In this document: positions 39,201 to 52,721 of the stretch, in pieces
Numbering within the stretch: position 1 is the first letter of the stretch
Layout: each line of letters begins with the position of its first letter
DNA from: Rhynochetos jubatus
Taxonomy: Eukaryota > Chordata > Aves > Eurypygiformes > Rhynochetidae
NCBI GenBank assembly: GCA_027574665.1
Contig: CM050666.1
Span: 9,548,001-9,612,000, forward strand
Direction: 5' to 3'
DNA: 64,000 nucleotides
Translations under genes and position numbers: made by a program
The notes under the pieces: generated by a model
What the model was told of the DNA's origin: nothing
Seen by the model: the letters and a program-made list of their open reading frames with translations, nothing else
Database searches by the model: none

Positions 39201-40919
39201 GCATCAACTGGAAAGGCTGTCTGGAACCGCTGAAACCCTTCACGCAGGATTTTCCCAGCAGAGGGCACTTTTGATTCGCAGACACTCGGCTGCTGCTTTT
39301 TGTTATTCTCCATCGCCATCTCAAAGAGCTGAAGCAGAGGTGGTGCTGTCTGCTTAAAAATAAAGACATCGTTGCTTTAGCTCCACTCTCCTTCCTCTCT
39401 CTCTCCCCTCCAACAAGTTTTATTAAGTTCTCATCTTTAATTCATGCCTGCAGCAGAGCTGATGTCACTTTTTTTTTTTTGCTATTAAAAAAAGATCCAC
39501 AAAGCACAAGCCAAGCTCGCAGTGGTATCTCACCTACTTTCCTTCTCTGTTTTTCACTTCCAGTGATTTGTTAACATTCGTTATCCTCCAAAACTGAAAG
39601 CGTATTCCAACAGAAACATGACTGTAGCACTTTGAGAGGAAAGCAGACAAACCACCTATCCGATTATATGCTCCGTCCCCTACAAAGGCAGGACACAGCC
39701 CACCGGAGATATCTCACAAATTAAACCCTCCAGCTGTCTGGAGGGAAATTGCAGGGTGTTAGGGACCCAGCGAAATAAACAACTTAGCAACCGTTAAGGT
39801 GAGTTCCCCTCTGGGAAACCATCGTTTCATGGTGGATGCAAAGCATGAATGAAGGAGGACGTGTGATAAAAGTGTGTGCGGGAGAATTTTTCAGCAAAAG
39901 TCCTAGGAATTGAGATGTTTTTAACTGCTAAAATAAAAAGCAGTAATTAAAAAAAGGATGTCAATCAGCTAACAAACACATCTGCCCTAAGTTAAAACAC
40001 TGGGAAGACCAAGCGCGGCAACTGCTTCGTTTGCATACAGCTGGGATGTGGTTTTTAGGTTGGCAGCACCATGTAGCTGTCTGAAGGCCAGACTACGTTA
40101 GGGCAGTAAAGATGCCAGGAGTCCTGTCCCTGGGTTTCCTGCTATAAAATCCTATACCTGTGCCTACCAAGGCACTGTCCTGGAGCAGAGTCCACCAGCA
40201 TCCACATCTGGCATTTCAGCTTCTACCAACAGCCCTGAGGACACCTGTGGGTAACAGAAATCTCGTAGAGATTGATCAATGTCACACTGCAGATGACAAG
40301 AAGCTCATTTGGGAGTAAGTAGGCCAACCCAACAAGTCATTTCCTCTACAAATCATACAATTTAGAATCACTCTGGTTCCTCTTGGCTCATGGATGAACA
40401 GTTCTGTTTTTTCAAAAGTCAGAGCAGCGGGTGGTGTGGTCATGTTGTGTAAGATAATACAAAGAGCAAAACAATTACTGCCGAAGGAAAAGACACTGTA
40501 TCACAGGCTTTGTATTTTTAACGGTGTTTTTTTGAGTAGGGCTTCTTGCAGAATTGCCTGTTTGTTTGCGTCAGGTTTTACTGGAACACACGTTGTTACC
40601 AACCATCTTCCCAAACCAGGAGAAGCTGCCACAAACACACGTAAATAAAATGCCAGGAGGTCATTGAAGATCTCTGGGATTGTGCAATATTGGTGTAATA
40701 GTACACTGGGGAGGAAGGTTATGGGAAAAATCAAACCCCAAATGCCAGAGACTGCTGCTTGTGAAACGACAAAGAGCGACCCCCAAACACGTCAATAGTT
40801 ACAGTGAAGTCAACAGAGCTGAGCCAGTTTACACAGTAATTCCCCAATTATTGTATTCATCTGTTGCGGGGAGGGGGCACATTATGCAGCCTACGCAAGG
40901 CAGCGAGAGGAGCTGTATG
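33210..40919. other. Unique non-coding sequence, no gene recognised
   Basis: Open frames up to 172 codons (34572-35090) occur without recognisable domains and with competing frames on the other strand. T-rich runs lie at about 36630-36657 and 39469-39480. A perfect 16-bp palindrome is at 37905-37920. No repeat family could be named in nearly 8 kb, which is notably clean sequence. Confidence 0.45.
37905..37920. repeat. Perfect 16-bp palindrome
   Basis: GTATGATGCATCATAC is identical to its own reverse complement. It is bracketed at a distance by CTGCT on the left and AGCAG on the right, which extends the dyad imperfectly. The centre ATGATGCATCAT contains overlapping ATGCAT and TGATGCATCA words. 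Confidence 0.85.
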
Positions 40920-40929
40920 AGGCAGCACA

Positions 40930-41010
40930 AGTACAGCGTTAAAACTTGAAGTTTGGACTCAGACTGAAGAAGTGTGGGATTTGGCCCTTTCTATGGTTCT
41001 ATACCTCTAG
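40930..41010 (+). repeat. Possible CR1 3' tail remnant
   Basis: The text AAGTTTGGACTCAGACTGA followed some 30 bp later by TTCTATGGTTCTAT resembles the terminal part of avian CR1 elements ('aggttggactagatga' then 'ttctatgattctat'). The match is short and decayed, and nothing upstream can be aligned by eye, so chance resemblance is quite possible. Confidence 0.22.
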
Positions 41011-44000
41011 GGCTTGTAATCGAATATTTAATTGCATGATTTTGTAACATCTTTGCTATTATTTTACAGAAACTGTAACAGTCAGTACTTGAACATCACA
41101 CCCCAATCCCGTTCTGTGCAAAGCCCAGCACCGAAACGCCTCCCCACATCAGCATCAGCTTGTACATCGTTAACACTACTGGGAAAAGGGGATATTTCCC
41201 TGTTGGCTGTTAATCACTAGCAGGCCTGAACATACATTCAGTAGCAACAATTTTAAGAAAAATACATGAAATCTGCAATAAAATGACGTTTGGCTGGATT
41301 CCAAGTTCTCTGCAGTCCACAGGCACCTTCAGGGCGCTCTGAACCACACGGCACTACAGGCCGCATTATGGTCCTTTTTAAAAACAAAACCCACCCAGAA
41401 AATCCTCACAGCCACCAATTTCGGTACACACACACAGCATAGGTGCCTATGAGTATCTCAACTATCATTTTTCAGCTATGGCCTTTGCAGAAGCTACTGG
41501 GAAGCTTGATGGCCATATCCAAATTCTGTAATTCAGACAACTGAGGTAGCAAGGGGCAAACTGGTCCCAAGACTGAAAAGATGGATGTTTTTATGCAGAC
41601 GTAGCTCTTGACTATGTGATCCCATAAACTGCTCTGTCATGACCACTGAGGGTATAGCAGGAACTACCACTATTAGCACCACGGCCAGAAGGAATTTTTA
41701 TCACATTATAGGCTTCTGGAATAATAACAACCAAAAAAAGCTATCAAACAAACTTTGTGCAAGAATGGTGAAACCGTTTTGAGCAAACCTTTTAATACAA
41801 CCTCCTCCCCCAAGCCAAATCCTCCTGCTTCCTTTGCCTTTTCCCTTAAAACATTGATTATCCAACCAGCCAGCCGGTGCCAAATTATCACACGGAAAAA
41901 CACATCAGACTTCCAGCACTTGCAGGACTGCAGCAGCCCAAAGACTTCAGCTGCTCCCACCTACCAGCAGCTTCCCCAGCAAAGGGAGAATGAAGGGATT
42001 GTTTGCATCTCTCTACAGCCCTGAAAAGCTTCGTGCCACCACTGAGCCTTTGCTGAATAGACACGGTGCCAGGAAGTCAGTGCCTGTGAGCTCCTGCTTG
42101 TTTTCAGGCCTGGCAGTGATGGATTACGTACAACCACAAGTTGGGCACAAACCAGCTGTCTATCTGTCTTTTCCAAACATCTTGCTTCAGTTGCTGTATT
42201 ATAGAGGTGCCAATGCCTTGTTCCAGGATGCCTACTGCATAAAGAGCACATATTTCTCTGAATATTTTACTGTCACACAGAGGGACTGGACTTTTTTCTT
42301 TCTTTTTAAAATGCTGTTGCTCCTTCCCCAGCATATTGCCCATAATAAAAGCCTGCTTCCAGAGGCCTGAAGCTGAAATGACAAACTGCACTACAGATTT
42401 TCCCTGTGCAGAAACCCACGCACGCAGATCCCACCGGCTTCTGCTGCCACATGAGAAACCTGTGTCACAGAGCCCCCACGCTCCCTGACCCCTCCTGCCA
42501 GGCACTGTCTGTTGCAGCAGCACCTCTGAACTTCAGGGTCCTGCTGCCTTTCCACCATGGACTAGGGGGTAAAAACGGGGAAAATCCAGGTAGCATTCCC
42601 CTCCTGGCCCTTCACACAAACCCGAAAGGGCAAAGCAGTGTTAACAGCTCTGCAAAGAGTCTAAACCTGCCGTGTCCAAGACTGTGTATTATCCTCGGTG
42701 TTAATGTATACATACACTACATGTATAGGCACATAGACGTGTTCGTGTGGAATTCAGTTACTCCAAAGGGTGTCTGGGGGAAAGGGCTGTGAACAGCATC
42801 TATTCAAGACAGCTGACTCGAGGCAGGGGGAGGAGGAAGATAAAAAAATACTAGTTATTGAATCTGAGTCTCTCAACCATCAGGATTAAGTGCTGAACAC
42901 GGTACCGTCACCATGCTGTCCTGCAAAGTCACAGCAATTCCCAGGAACACCCTGGGTCCGACTGCAGCACTGCCTACACAGCAAAAGCAAAACACAGATG
43001 AAAGATGTTTCCCCTCTCCTCTCCCTGAAGGAACAAAAAACAACACACACATCCTTCTCAGGCTGAGGAGGAGATCACAGGGAGGAAAACATGTAGGAGT
43101 CCAGACGAAAGGATAGAGCTGTAGACCAGGCATCGCTGCATCTGCTCCAGCTACACAGAGTTGTTTAAAAAAAGCATTATGAATTTTTCTCTCTCTTCAG
43201 ATGTCTTGCCTGGATGCTTTAAAGCAGCCTCAGAGGAATGTGCTCTTGGGTCTGAATCCCATAGGAAATTATCCTTTGTGGTGGATGGTCTCCCCTTGGG
43301 GCCTGTCTGTGTGTTTTGCTTTCATGTAATCCTCCCACCTTGGTTTTCTAATGCAATGCTATCCACATTATTATAGCTCTTTGATACTTTCAAATGGCAC
43401 TTACTCATGCTGTCGTATTTTCAGCTCTTCCAGACTGGGTCTGACTGGCTTGCGTGGCCTGTGGTTTGTGCCATAAATATTTAGTTAAGTCACCAAAAGA
43501 TCCCATGGAGCGGCTGCGTGCCAACGGCAGACATTGCATACAGGAGTCTCTGGGACACTGGCTCTTTCCAAGTGGGATGTGCTGGTGATGTGCATGGGCA
43601 TATGCTTTTACAAGAGCAACAGGAGCCTAAGCTGTCAGGCTTTGCTGACAGCTGCTAACCAGGTTTTGGTCCTAGTTCCCTTTTCTTTCTACAACTTCTG
43701 TTCCAAGAAAGTTCAGCAGATGACATGCAAATTTTTAAGACAGTTCATTACTGTGGTTTAGATCAATTTTACCAACAGCCCGCAAGGTCCAGCACCCTGA
43801 CCTGTAGACAAGACTCCTACACTGCCTACGGCTGAAGCTTTTGAGAAAGACATGAATCTTCACTGCCACTACTGCTCTCATTTGCACTGAGAGCAGGGTT
43901 TTGTGGTTTCCTTTCTAGTTCCCCTGCATCACACAACCCCGGTATTAGGTTTGCATCATCTTCTTGTCTCACCAATGCACCATGGGAATTTAACCATAAA

Positions 44001-47000
44001 GCGAGCCTCCACTTTGAATTTTCTCTTTTCTTCATTTGGCATGAATTTACACCCTGACAGGCTGGATCTTTAATATCCCTCCTACACACATGCAGAGAGA
44101 CAACTTCAGTACCTCCCCCGCTCACACGGTGGATACCCTTAAAAACATGAATCAACATTTACCCGCAGTTTTCCTACAGTGCTATCTAACTACCAGCAGT
44201 TATCGCCCATGTGTAGGAACAAACTCAAATACCACTATATGGCTGACTGCTCTCCTGTGGTTTCCCTCTTGAAAGTTATCTCCCCTCTTAATGCAGGCTT
44301 AGTAACAGTGAGGAAATGGAGCCCAGCGGAGTCACAGAATACAGGGGACCTGGATACTGTTTCTCCTGTTTGCTTGCTGGATCCAGCACTCACCACAACT
44401 CTGCCTTCAGTTTTCCTGCCTGACACAGCAATAATAATTCTGAAATTCTTCCGCAGAAGACTAAAGAAATCAATGACAAAAGGTAAATTTTGTAGCTAGT
44501 TGATTATTACTGACAGTTGGGTGCTGCACACAAGCTTCAAGCTTTTCATCTAATGCAGGGAAGTATTTAACGAACACAAGGCAGATAAACTTCTGTGTGA
44601 AGAGGTGAGAGCAAGCATGCTCCTTAGTGACACTTTCTCTTAAACTCTCAGGGCTTCCCTGAACAAGAAACTCAGTCTTGGCTGAAGAAAATTGTAATCA
44701 CATCTCCAAGTCGGCCCATTGCTATATAAGCTACACTGCTGCAGCTACATAAATTTCTGGCCTGAACTGGTCTAGCATTAAAAGATGTGGAGAAGAAACA
44801 TCAGGTCACTTCATCACTGCCTCCCACTTATTTTAAAATACATATTTGTATTATATTTTAATTATATTATTATTCTCATTATAAAATATATTAGTCCATA
44901 ACAACAGCGGTTAAGTCAGCCTTTTTTTTTCCTGCCTCCTCTCCTTAAAGGGGGCTGATGCAAAGAAGAAACATCCAGTTCCATTTACAAGATCTGTCCT
45001 GAGCTGGTGCTCAAAGCATGTCGCGTGATAGCAGTCCTCAGGCCATTCCACCAGGGAGATGGCTCCAGCAAGAGCAGCACCGCACTTCTGTTTGTCTTAC
45101 TGGGAACTGTGTTGAAAAGCAGCGAAGTAGGAAGAGCTTTTGCTTCATTCTCCACTGCGCAGCAATAAATGGACATAGCACAGCTGCTGTCTACTCAAGT
45201 TTAAGGAAGGAAGAAAATCAGGGACTCACATTCATGTACCAACTATTAAGAGAACCTACCCACCTCTATTCCTCCACAGGACTGGCCCAGCTACGCAGTT
45301 CACTTTTGCTGATAGCACTGGTTTTAGGAAACTCTCAGCATGTTTATTGTGCAAACAGCATTTTGCTTGAAAATTACCAAAGAATCAGAAGTGCCACTTG
45401 CTGTTAGCCAACATTATAATGCAAAATGAAGCACAACCATTGTGATGGGAGAACACATTCATTAACTCAAGAGAGTTGGCAGTCTTCTGATAGTTAGTAG
45501 ATTTTTCTCAAATTCAGTCCCTGGAGTCATGTGATCTGAAAATCTAAGTTTTCTTCCTTTAATAAAGCATTTTGAGCAGCCTTCATAACTGCAGGAGTGG
45601 AAAGTTACTAAAGCGCAAGTATAAAGATTAAGAAAGTTTAATTTCAGGGCAATATTATAATTCTGAGTATCAGGTTTGGTAACTGAACAACCAGCATACA
45701 GACTTCTGTTCCTTATCTCTACATCAAAACCTAAATCATTCATTGGTTTATCTTTTTAAGACAGTTTATGACTCCTAACAGAACGACACCAGAATTCTCA
45801 AAAGCCATGGACCCAATTCCCATTTTTGTTATAGCTACACTACTGTGCTGACTTGCAAATGATCGCAACTGACATTAGAATAATGCAGCAATCACAATCC
45901 ATTGATTCTTATGTGATATAATGATCTTCCTTACTTTTTTATGCCGTCTTTGACCTGAAAATACCCCACACTGAGGATATTCAGAAGGTGTGTGTCACTG
46001 TAAAAGTACCCAGGAGCATTCCTGACAAATTTCCTTTCTGGAAGATCTATGCAAAGTCTATTGCTTCTCTAAGAAACCAAACTGGACACGTCAAGTTCCA
46101 GAGGAAAAAAAGGAGATGGCCACATTCTTTGAATTAAAAAAAAAAAAAAGAAGACAAAACCAGTTTGGCTGTCATTTATTTTCTTCATGCATCACTTAAC
46201 CAAAGAACCAGTAGCTCAGGAGAAGTCATGAAGAAAAAGCAAACAGGAGAAACAAAAAAAATAATCAAGTTTTACTAGCTTTAGTACCTCTCTGAAAGCC
46301 CACCCTTCACACGGACGACTGGTTTTATGCAGCACACTGAAGAGACTCCCTGGCCAGGCCCCTGATGGAAAACTTCAGCAAGTTGGCAGGACTTAGATGT
46401 ATGAAGCTTAATGACAAACGGGGAGAAAGACCAGATCATCACGAAATCTGGTTTCCTTCTGCCTTCCACAGTTTGCCTACACAACTGATAGAGCCACAGT
46501 CCTCTCAGTGTTGCTACCACTAATTAGATCTTCACAGCTAGAATGGAATACATTAAGGTTAATAAAAAAAGTCACCCTCTGAACCTACTTGAACAGATCC
46601 ACAGGAACTATTCATTTAAACTTCAACTTAAATATGTATTTATCTCTGTGCTCCGAAGTCCAATATACCTCATTTTCAATTTAACCTCGCCTCTGTTATT
46701 CTCTGTAGAAGTTGTACAAGATCATTTATGCAGAGATTTAACATTTATAAAAAATTCAAGCAATTGGAAGAGCCAAACATTTCAAAGGCTCAGCAATCAA
46801 TGCACATGAGCCCTGCACTCTGCCCAACCAGGCATACAGGCAGAAACCATCAAGCGCACGTTAGGAAACGTTCTGCATTTCATATCCCTGGCAAAGCACG
46901 GGAAGGCATAGCTGCAAAGAGGGGAAGGCGGGCCAGATCCTCCAGTGATGTAAACTGTAAAAATAACTCCTCTGACTGCAAGCTGGCTCACAGACTTGGA

Positions 47001-47764
47001 CTCAAACACTCACTGAAGTCACTGGGGCAGCTTGTAAGGCAAAGCAATTCTCAGGAGGAGAAGGTGGCAGATATGGAGCCAAGGTGGGGAATACATCATT
47101 CAAAGCCTGGAACAGAGACCTGGCCATGCACTGCTTCCCCAGAGCTTCAATGTGCTTATCTGTACCACACTGCTCCACCCTCCCCAAGAAGTACAGCTCC
47201 CAGAACGGGACATAGTTCAGCGCGCGTTAGGCTGACGCACCTAATCCCCCTCCTTGTTTGTTTGTTTGAAGGGTCAATCAGTGGATCCACCATCCAGAGA
47301 TACTTTTCAAGTGAAGACAGTCCTTACACTTCTTGCAGGCTGCACTCAGCTCATGAACGCAGCTGTAAAGCCAGCCCCTCTCTTCTGCTACCCAGCGCTG
47401 TTTTGGCACTGATCAGTTCAAAGCAGAAGCCCAGCGTGAAATCCCCACCCAAACATCTCCAGCAAGATGCTCTCAAAACCTTCAGGTTTTCAAGCTTGAT
47501 TTTATAATGCTTGGACAGTGTCCAGAATCTGTCATTTGTACCCCTGACCCAGCATCAAGAGCATTTACAATTTGTACATCTGAGATGTTGATTTAACAGC
47601 TTTATATTAGGTCTGTTCTGATGGGAGTCCTTGAAAGTCAAATTCCTGCCACTAGCACATGAAAGGTTAGAATGGTTTCCATCATACACTATCCAAGCCC
47701 CTCATCAATACTAGAGTAACTACCGCTCACAAAACGTCAACGCGCAACTTGTGTGTAATAGGAA
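41011..47764. other. Unique non-coding sequence, no gene recognised
   Basis: Includes a very AT-rich spot at about 44825-44895, a 14-A run at 46136-46149 and a TTTG run at about 47254-47268. A 259-codon plus frame occupies 46728-47507 without a recognisable domain (see findings). I see no splice-bounded exon or repeat family that I can support. Confidence 0.42.
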
Positions 47765-47842
47765 GATATTACAACTGGGTTTAGACATGAAATAGTAAGG
47801 AGCAAAGCACCTTAAATAACCTGCCGAAGGTCATATGTGGAT
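47765..47842 (+). repeat. Probable MIR-type SINE remnant
   Basis: The segment ACATGAAATAGTAAGGAGCA leading into CCTTAAATAACCTGCCGAAG and GTCATATG parallels the MIR stretch 'cagatgaggaaactgaggcacagag', 'gttaagtaacttgcccaag' and 'gtcacacag'. Order and spacing fit, but identity is low, so it is less certain than the other MIR copies here. Confidence 0.45.
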
Positions 47843-50209
47843 CTATAGATGACCCACGGGGCGCTCATTCGTCACTCAAGCACTGTAACAAGAAACCACC
47901 CTTCCCTGTATGATTGTGTTGGTACCTAAAGGGGAATTTTGAGTAGTATAAATTAGGGTGAAAGATTTATTTCCAGTGGAAAGACCCCAAAACCACAACT
48001 GCATACAAACATTAACTTTCAGTCATTTCAAGAAGGCTTGTTTAGAGGTATTATTGTAGCCACTTGCTTGCAGTAGTAAGACACAGTAAATCTATGGGAT
48101 AGAACAAGATTACTTCAACTGATTAAGGAGAAAATCAGCACATGGTGTTCAGATTGCCTGCCGCAAAATTAGAGAGAAAACCATTTCAACTTGGCAAACT
48201 AAATGATAGAATTCTAGTTTACTAGAAGCTTTCTTAATTTCTTTGCACCAGCCACAATTTCCCCCTTCCCTTCATTCTTTCTCCTTTATACACAACCTCA
48301 AGTAACTTAACTGCTGATAGCCCCAGAGAGCTGTAAATTCTCGATGAAAGCCCAACAAAAAACCAAAACATAACAAATGTAAGATTTCAAATACAAATTG
48401 TAAACAATAATATGTAACATTTGTTTTTCCTTGTTTGGATTTACACTGAGTTTCTATCCATTCTCTCTCCTCTGAAGGTTTTACTGCACCAAGGAGGCTC
48501 ACAATGTAGCAAGTGACAGTGAGCATAAGTTAACAACAGACAGTAACTCCTCAAAGCATACATGCAAATACAAAATATTCTGCAAGTATAACTAACATGC
48601 GCTTCTCCCCTCAAGGAGAGTCCTCTCAAAACAGGGTCTGAAAGCATGTGCAGCAAGGCTCACATGAACCTGTGTGCTGGTTTTAGCGGCTTTAACGCAT
48701 TTTAACGCTCAAGTGTAGCTCACGTGAAGTAACACGTACGGGTAAGCAAGCAAAACACGCTGCCAAACACCCTACAAACACTGATTTCTCGCTAATACAA
48801 AATACAGCTTCTAACTGTACGTGTCTGGCATGGATGGCAGTACCACCTTCAGTCCGAAACAGTCTGAGGTACTTCAGAAATCGGTGTGAGCAGAAAGACT
48901 AACTGATTTCTTTGGGGTTTTTTAATCATACATGTGAACACGTATTTAAATGCAGAACAAGCAAATCTGACTGAATCTCTTGTACTATCTACTGTAAGAA
49001 AGAAAGCCCTATGTGCCATAATAAGCTAGAAGAAAAAAACACAGCTCACTTTGTCTTAATCAATGCCCATCCCAAAAAGTGGGAAGCAGCATGTTCCCGA
49101 GCGCCTGGCAGAGCAGCGTTAACAGCCGTTGGGCAGCGCATACGTAGCCCAGAGCTTACTGAAGCTTTGCAGATAAGAGATAAGCAATACTTTATATTTC
49201 ACTCAGATGTAGATTATGAGCCAGGGAAAAGCAAGCTTAAAAGGTGAATGGCTTCTTTTGGCATTAGCTGAAATCTCTGTATAGTCTCCAAAGAAAGCTG
49301 ACAGTGAGGTCAAGCTACAGTATGGGAATCCTATAGTCAATAAAACCCCGTTTTTTAAGCTCTGAGTCAGAAAAATTCAATGTGGATGACCACTTATTGA
49401 AAGGGTCACCATCCAACAGAGAGAAAATTGCTAGAGCAACAAAGAGCCCAGAAGTATTCCTCAGCTTATGGAAACCACAGAGAAGGGCAAATTCTAAATC
49501 TGTCTCCTCCCAGTATTAATCCAGTTTGCCTCCAAGGATCAATTTATCCAGTAGAAACCGCATTGTGATGGTGCAGTCGAGTTCCTCCTTCTCTGAAATC
49601 TGAGCTTAAACCATAAAACAAAACTATCGTTTTATGGCCGCGTGCTGACATTTAAACACTCCTCTCGCACTGAAAGCACAGCTCGAGCCCTGCACTGACA
49701 AGCAAGAAGGGCAGACGAGGGCTCTCGCCTCAAGCTGGTTTTTCAGTTTTCCTCCACGGAGCAGCTTCACTTCTTACTATACTCCAGGTGACTGCACTGT
49801 GCATTGGCATCTCAGGATGTTTATCGAGTCAGAGCTTGGGAAGAACATTTACAGATTTCCCACTGCTCCCGAGGCCCCGAATATCCCCTTTGTCACAGAG
49901 GAGCTCGCAGTGTGCCCACACTAACTCTGACTGCACCAGCTACGCCTGCACTCACGCTGCCGGGGAAAGAACGATCCCACCGCAGCACTAACCTTGCCCA
50001 GGCACTCTCCTACTAAGAACATCGAAGCAAAGCTTCAGTGTGCTCACCCATGGATCCTGTAGCAGGACCTTCCACGCATTAAATGACTCACCATGAAGCA
50101 AAGCCAGCTCACTGAGCTGCACAGCAGAACGTCCCACTGCAGCACAAAACAACCTTCTGCATCTGAAGGTAGATACCCCTCCCCACAAGTCCAACTTTCT
50201 GCAACTGTT
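47843..50209. other. Unique non-coding sequence, no gene recognised
   Basis: Short frames only. A small cluster of CpG-containing words at 48682-48760, including two TTTAACGC copies exactly 10 bp apart, stands out against AT-rich surroundings. No repeat family recognised. Confidence 0.45.
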
Positions 50210-50810
50210 CCCTTTTCCAATATTCGTTCTTAAAGCATTCAGCTATATTCTTCTTCTCCTCACTTGCTCACACTGGTGCTCCCAAAGCAATGAATTTGGT
50301 TTGCTAATTACTGCAATCAGGGGAGATGAGGGACATGAGACACAGATTAAAACATTGCTCAGGCTGGGTTCTTGCTTCTTACTTCACCCTTTTGATATAT
50401 CCATGTGGTAAGCTCAGCACTGAACAGCACTTGACTCAGCCTCAGTTTGGAGTAGGGAGAAATTAATTGCAATCTAATAGGATTCAAATTGGTACAAGGG
50501 ATCCCATCATTACGGGACAAGAAAGAGTAAAACCGCAGTACATTAGCCAGTTAGCAAAGGGCTTCGGTCAATGCAGTGGAACAGGCAACACCATCTCTGA
50601 GACATGATGAATTGATACCTCAATAATTGTAATTTATTAGTCGGTGGTGCTGAACTAGCACACGAACCAGGTGGGAACGGACTAAACCCACGCAGTGTTT
50701 GCGGAAGGAATGACATTCCCTTTGCAAGGTCTAACTTGAAATAATTTTACACTGATGTGAAGACGTGTCACAGCCTAATTCAAGCAGCAGTTATGGGTAC
50801 TGGAGGATGA
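50210..50810. promoter_or_regulatory. AT-rich block, possible conserved non-coding element
   Basis: Contains closely spaced words such as GCTAATTACTGCAATC, AAATTAATTGCAATC and AATAATTGTAATTTATTAG, with repeated homeodomain cores and C/EBP-like TTGCAAT. No repeat family or long frame. Enhancer-like by texture only. Confidence 0.27.
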
Positions 50811-50849
50811 AAATGTAAATCAGCAGCAGGCTGGGAAGCAGAAGGCTCT

Positions 50850-50928
50850 CGGTATCACATGTCAGTGGAGCTACTCCCTCACTGTGCAACCTTTGACAAG
50901 TCACTTGACCTCCCAGTGCTTCAGTCCA
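50850..50928 (-). repeat. MIR-type SINE remnant
   Basis: The plus strand reads CTCACTGTGCAACCTTTGAC then AAGTCACTTGACCTC and GTGCTTCAGT, matching the reverse complement of MIR ('agctgtgtgaccttgggc', 'aagtcacttaacctc', 'gcctcagtttcc'). The TTTGACAAGTCACTTGACCT core is the most recognisable part. The element is therefore on the minus strand, old and partial. Confidence 0.7.
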
Positions 50929-52721
50929 GGCAGCTACAGCACTGGGCTAGAAGTGAGATTCCCATCATAAACCACATCCACCCTCTGCGCTCAGACCTTG
51001 GGCAAACTGCAGCCCCTACCTCGCTGGCTTTGAAACCGACATCGGAATTACTACATGAGACTGGCCTGTGGGTATTTAAAGTCATGTGTGACAAACAGGC
51101 TTTATGTAATGAATTATGGCTAAGCTGCAAGAGTAAACTTGACAGACATGCACACGCATTCGCATTCACACAAAGCCCAACTGTCCCACTTCCGCATGAG
51201 CAGCTCCAAGGGAACGTCTACGGAGCCAAAGGAAGGTTCAGTTGTGGCACGGATGAATGCACCTGCAACCGTTTCCCTCCAGGTAGCACAGACAGGGGAG
51301 CAGAGCCCACAGCCGCAGAGGTTAACAAGCCTGGAACCCCCTGGGCTTACATTCCTCTTCCTCCTCTCCGCTGAAGCCTATGCCACTGAATATTCATAAC
51401 TTGCTGCTAAATTAGGAAATCATCCGCATGGCCAGTAATGCTGCACTCCCCCTGACTTTGCTGGGCAAGCAGAATTTTGGGAATTCGAAATATTCTCCAG
51501 TTAGTTTCAGACAACAGAATGTAACCCACCAACAACGGAGGTGCCAACACAACTCCCTGGCAGCTGCTATTCCCCTCCCATCTTCTGCTAGGGAAAGTCT
51601 TTTGGATGCCAAGCCCCTGAAGCACTGATCTACCACCCCCAGGCCTGGCCAGACCTTGACAACTCTTGTTGCCTCTTCCCACCTGAGGTCAGTGAGGGAA
51701 AAGCAAAGGTCTCCCAGGCAAGTCACTCCAGGGAGGCCCAGAAGACCACACCAGAGGTGAAGGTCTGGGTCTCTGAGCTAAGGGCAGTACCTAAACAAAT
51801 CCCACTGCTGGGAAGAATAAAGGGATTAATTCATACTGAATTGCAGAAAATGTTTTTCTTTGGCAAGCCAGGGCCTTGACAGCCCTTTTCAGCCTGCTGC
51901 GATCAGCTTCATGAACATCTCATACTCAAAGCTGCATAATCAAGTAGGGTTATTTCAGAGTAATAGATACCTGAGTCCTTTTTGCAGACGTAAGTGGATC
52001 TATTCCTTCCTAAAGCTTCCCAAGAAGCCAGTTACTAAAGACAGAAAACCACAAAATTATACACTCAGTATTTCTAACCAGCTCTTCACCCTAGGCGACC
52101 TTTGGAGGGTTTATAATTAAGAAAAAGAAAATGCTTAGGCTAGAAAACCAGCCCAGCAAGTTTGCTATCAGGATCCTTCCCTGGGTTCGTCCTGTGGAAA
52201 CACCCTCAGTATTCACACCTAGTTCTCAATCGTGAGATGATGATTAATAACAGCATTAGATCACCCTCAGCAATTGCCAGAGCTTTCTGCAAGGTTCTTT
52301 GTGGGTTGAATTATTGAACGCTGCTCAGCACCTCTAAGCAAGCTCTTGGAAACTGAAGCTGGCATTCATCCTGGGCACCTGATGTGGCACATTCACATGG
52401 CATGATGCAGAAACACCAGCTTGGACGGAGTGCCTTCTCTGATGTCTTCCACCTGAACCAATCATTGTGCTTTAGGTCAGCTCTGAGACGATGTGGCAGT
52501 GCTGATTTCAAATCTAGTCAAGACTCTGTACGATGTTCCACAACTTAAGACCAGTCCCTTAAATCTTACTAGCAAGACCAAGACTCTCACAGCAGCGACA
52601 TCCTCCCTTCCTTCTTTAGTCTGAAAAAACAGCCTTGTATTTTCCTGTATGATAGTAAAATAATCATCGTGTTCCCTACTACTTTTCTTCTGTGTATTGC
52701 ATCATTTTAAAAAGGAACTAA
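50929..52721. other. Unique non-coding sequence, no gene recognised
   Basis: A 171-codon plus frame (50859-51374) starts inside the MIR remnant, which argues against it being a real gene. The stretch 51400-51800 has frames on both strands, without recognisable domains. Nothing else can be named. Confidence 0.45.

Noticed and set aside
43201-43350. ATG frame directly after a pyrimidine-rich CAG at about 43184-43200, possibly an exon start
   Set aside because: The product (about 49 codons) is not recognised, the downstream end lacks a clear donor, and one good-looking acceptor is expected by chance in this much DNA.
44720-44735. TATATAAG as a core promoter
   Set aside because: No supporting initiator, CpG enrichment or open frame downstream. 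AT-rich chance match.
50859-51374. 171-codon plus-strand frame
   Set aside because: Begins inside a MIR remnant read antisense, so it is not an independent gene.
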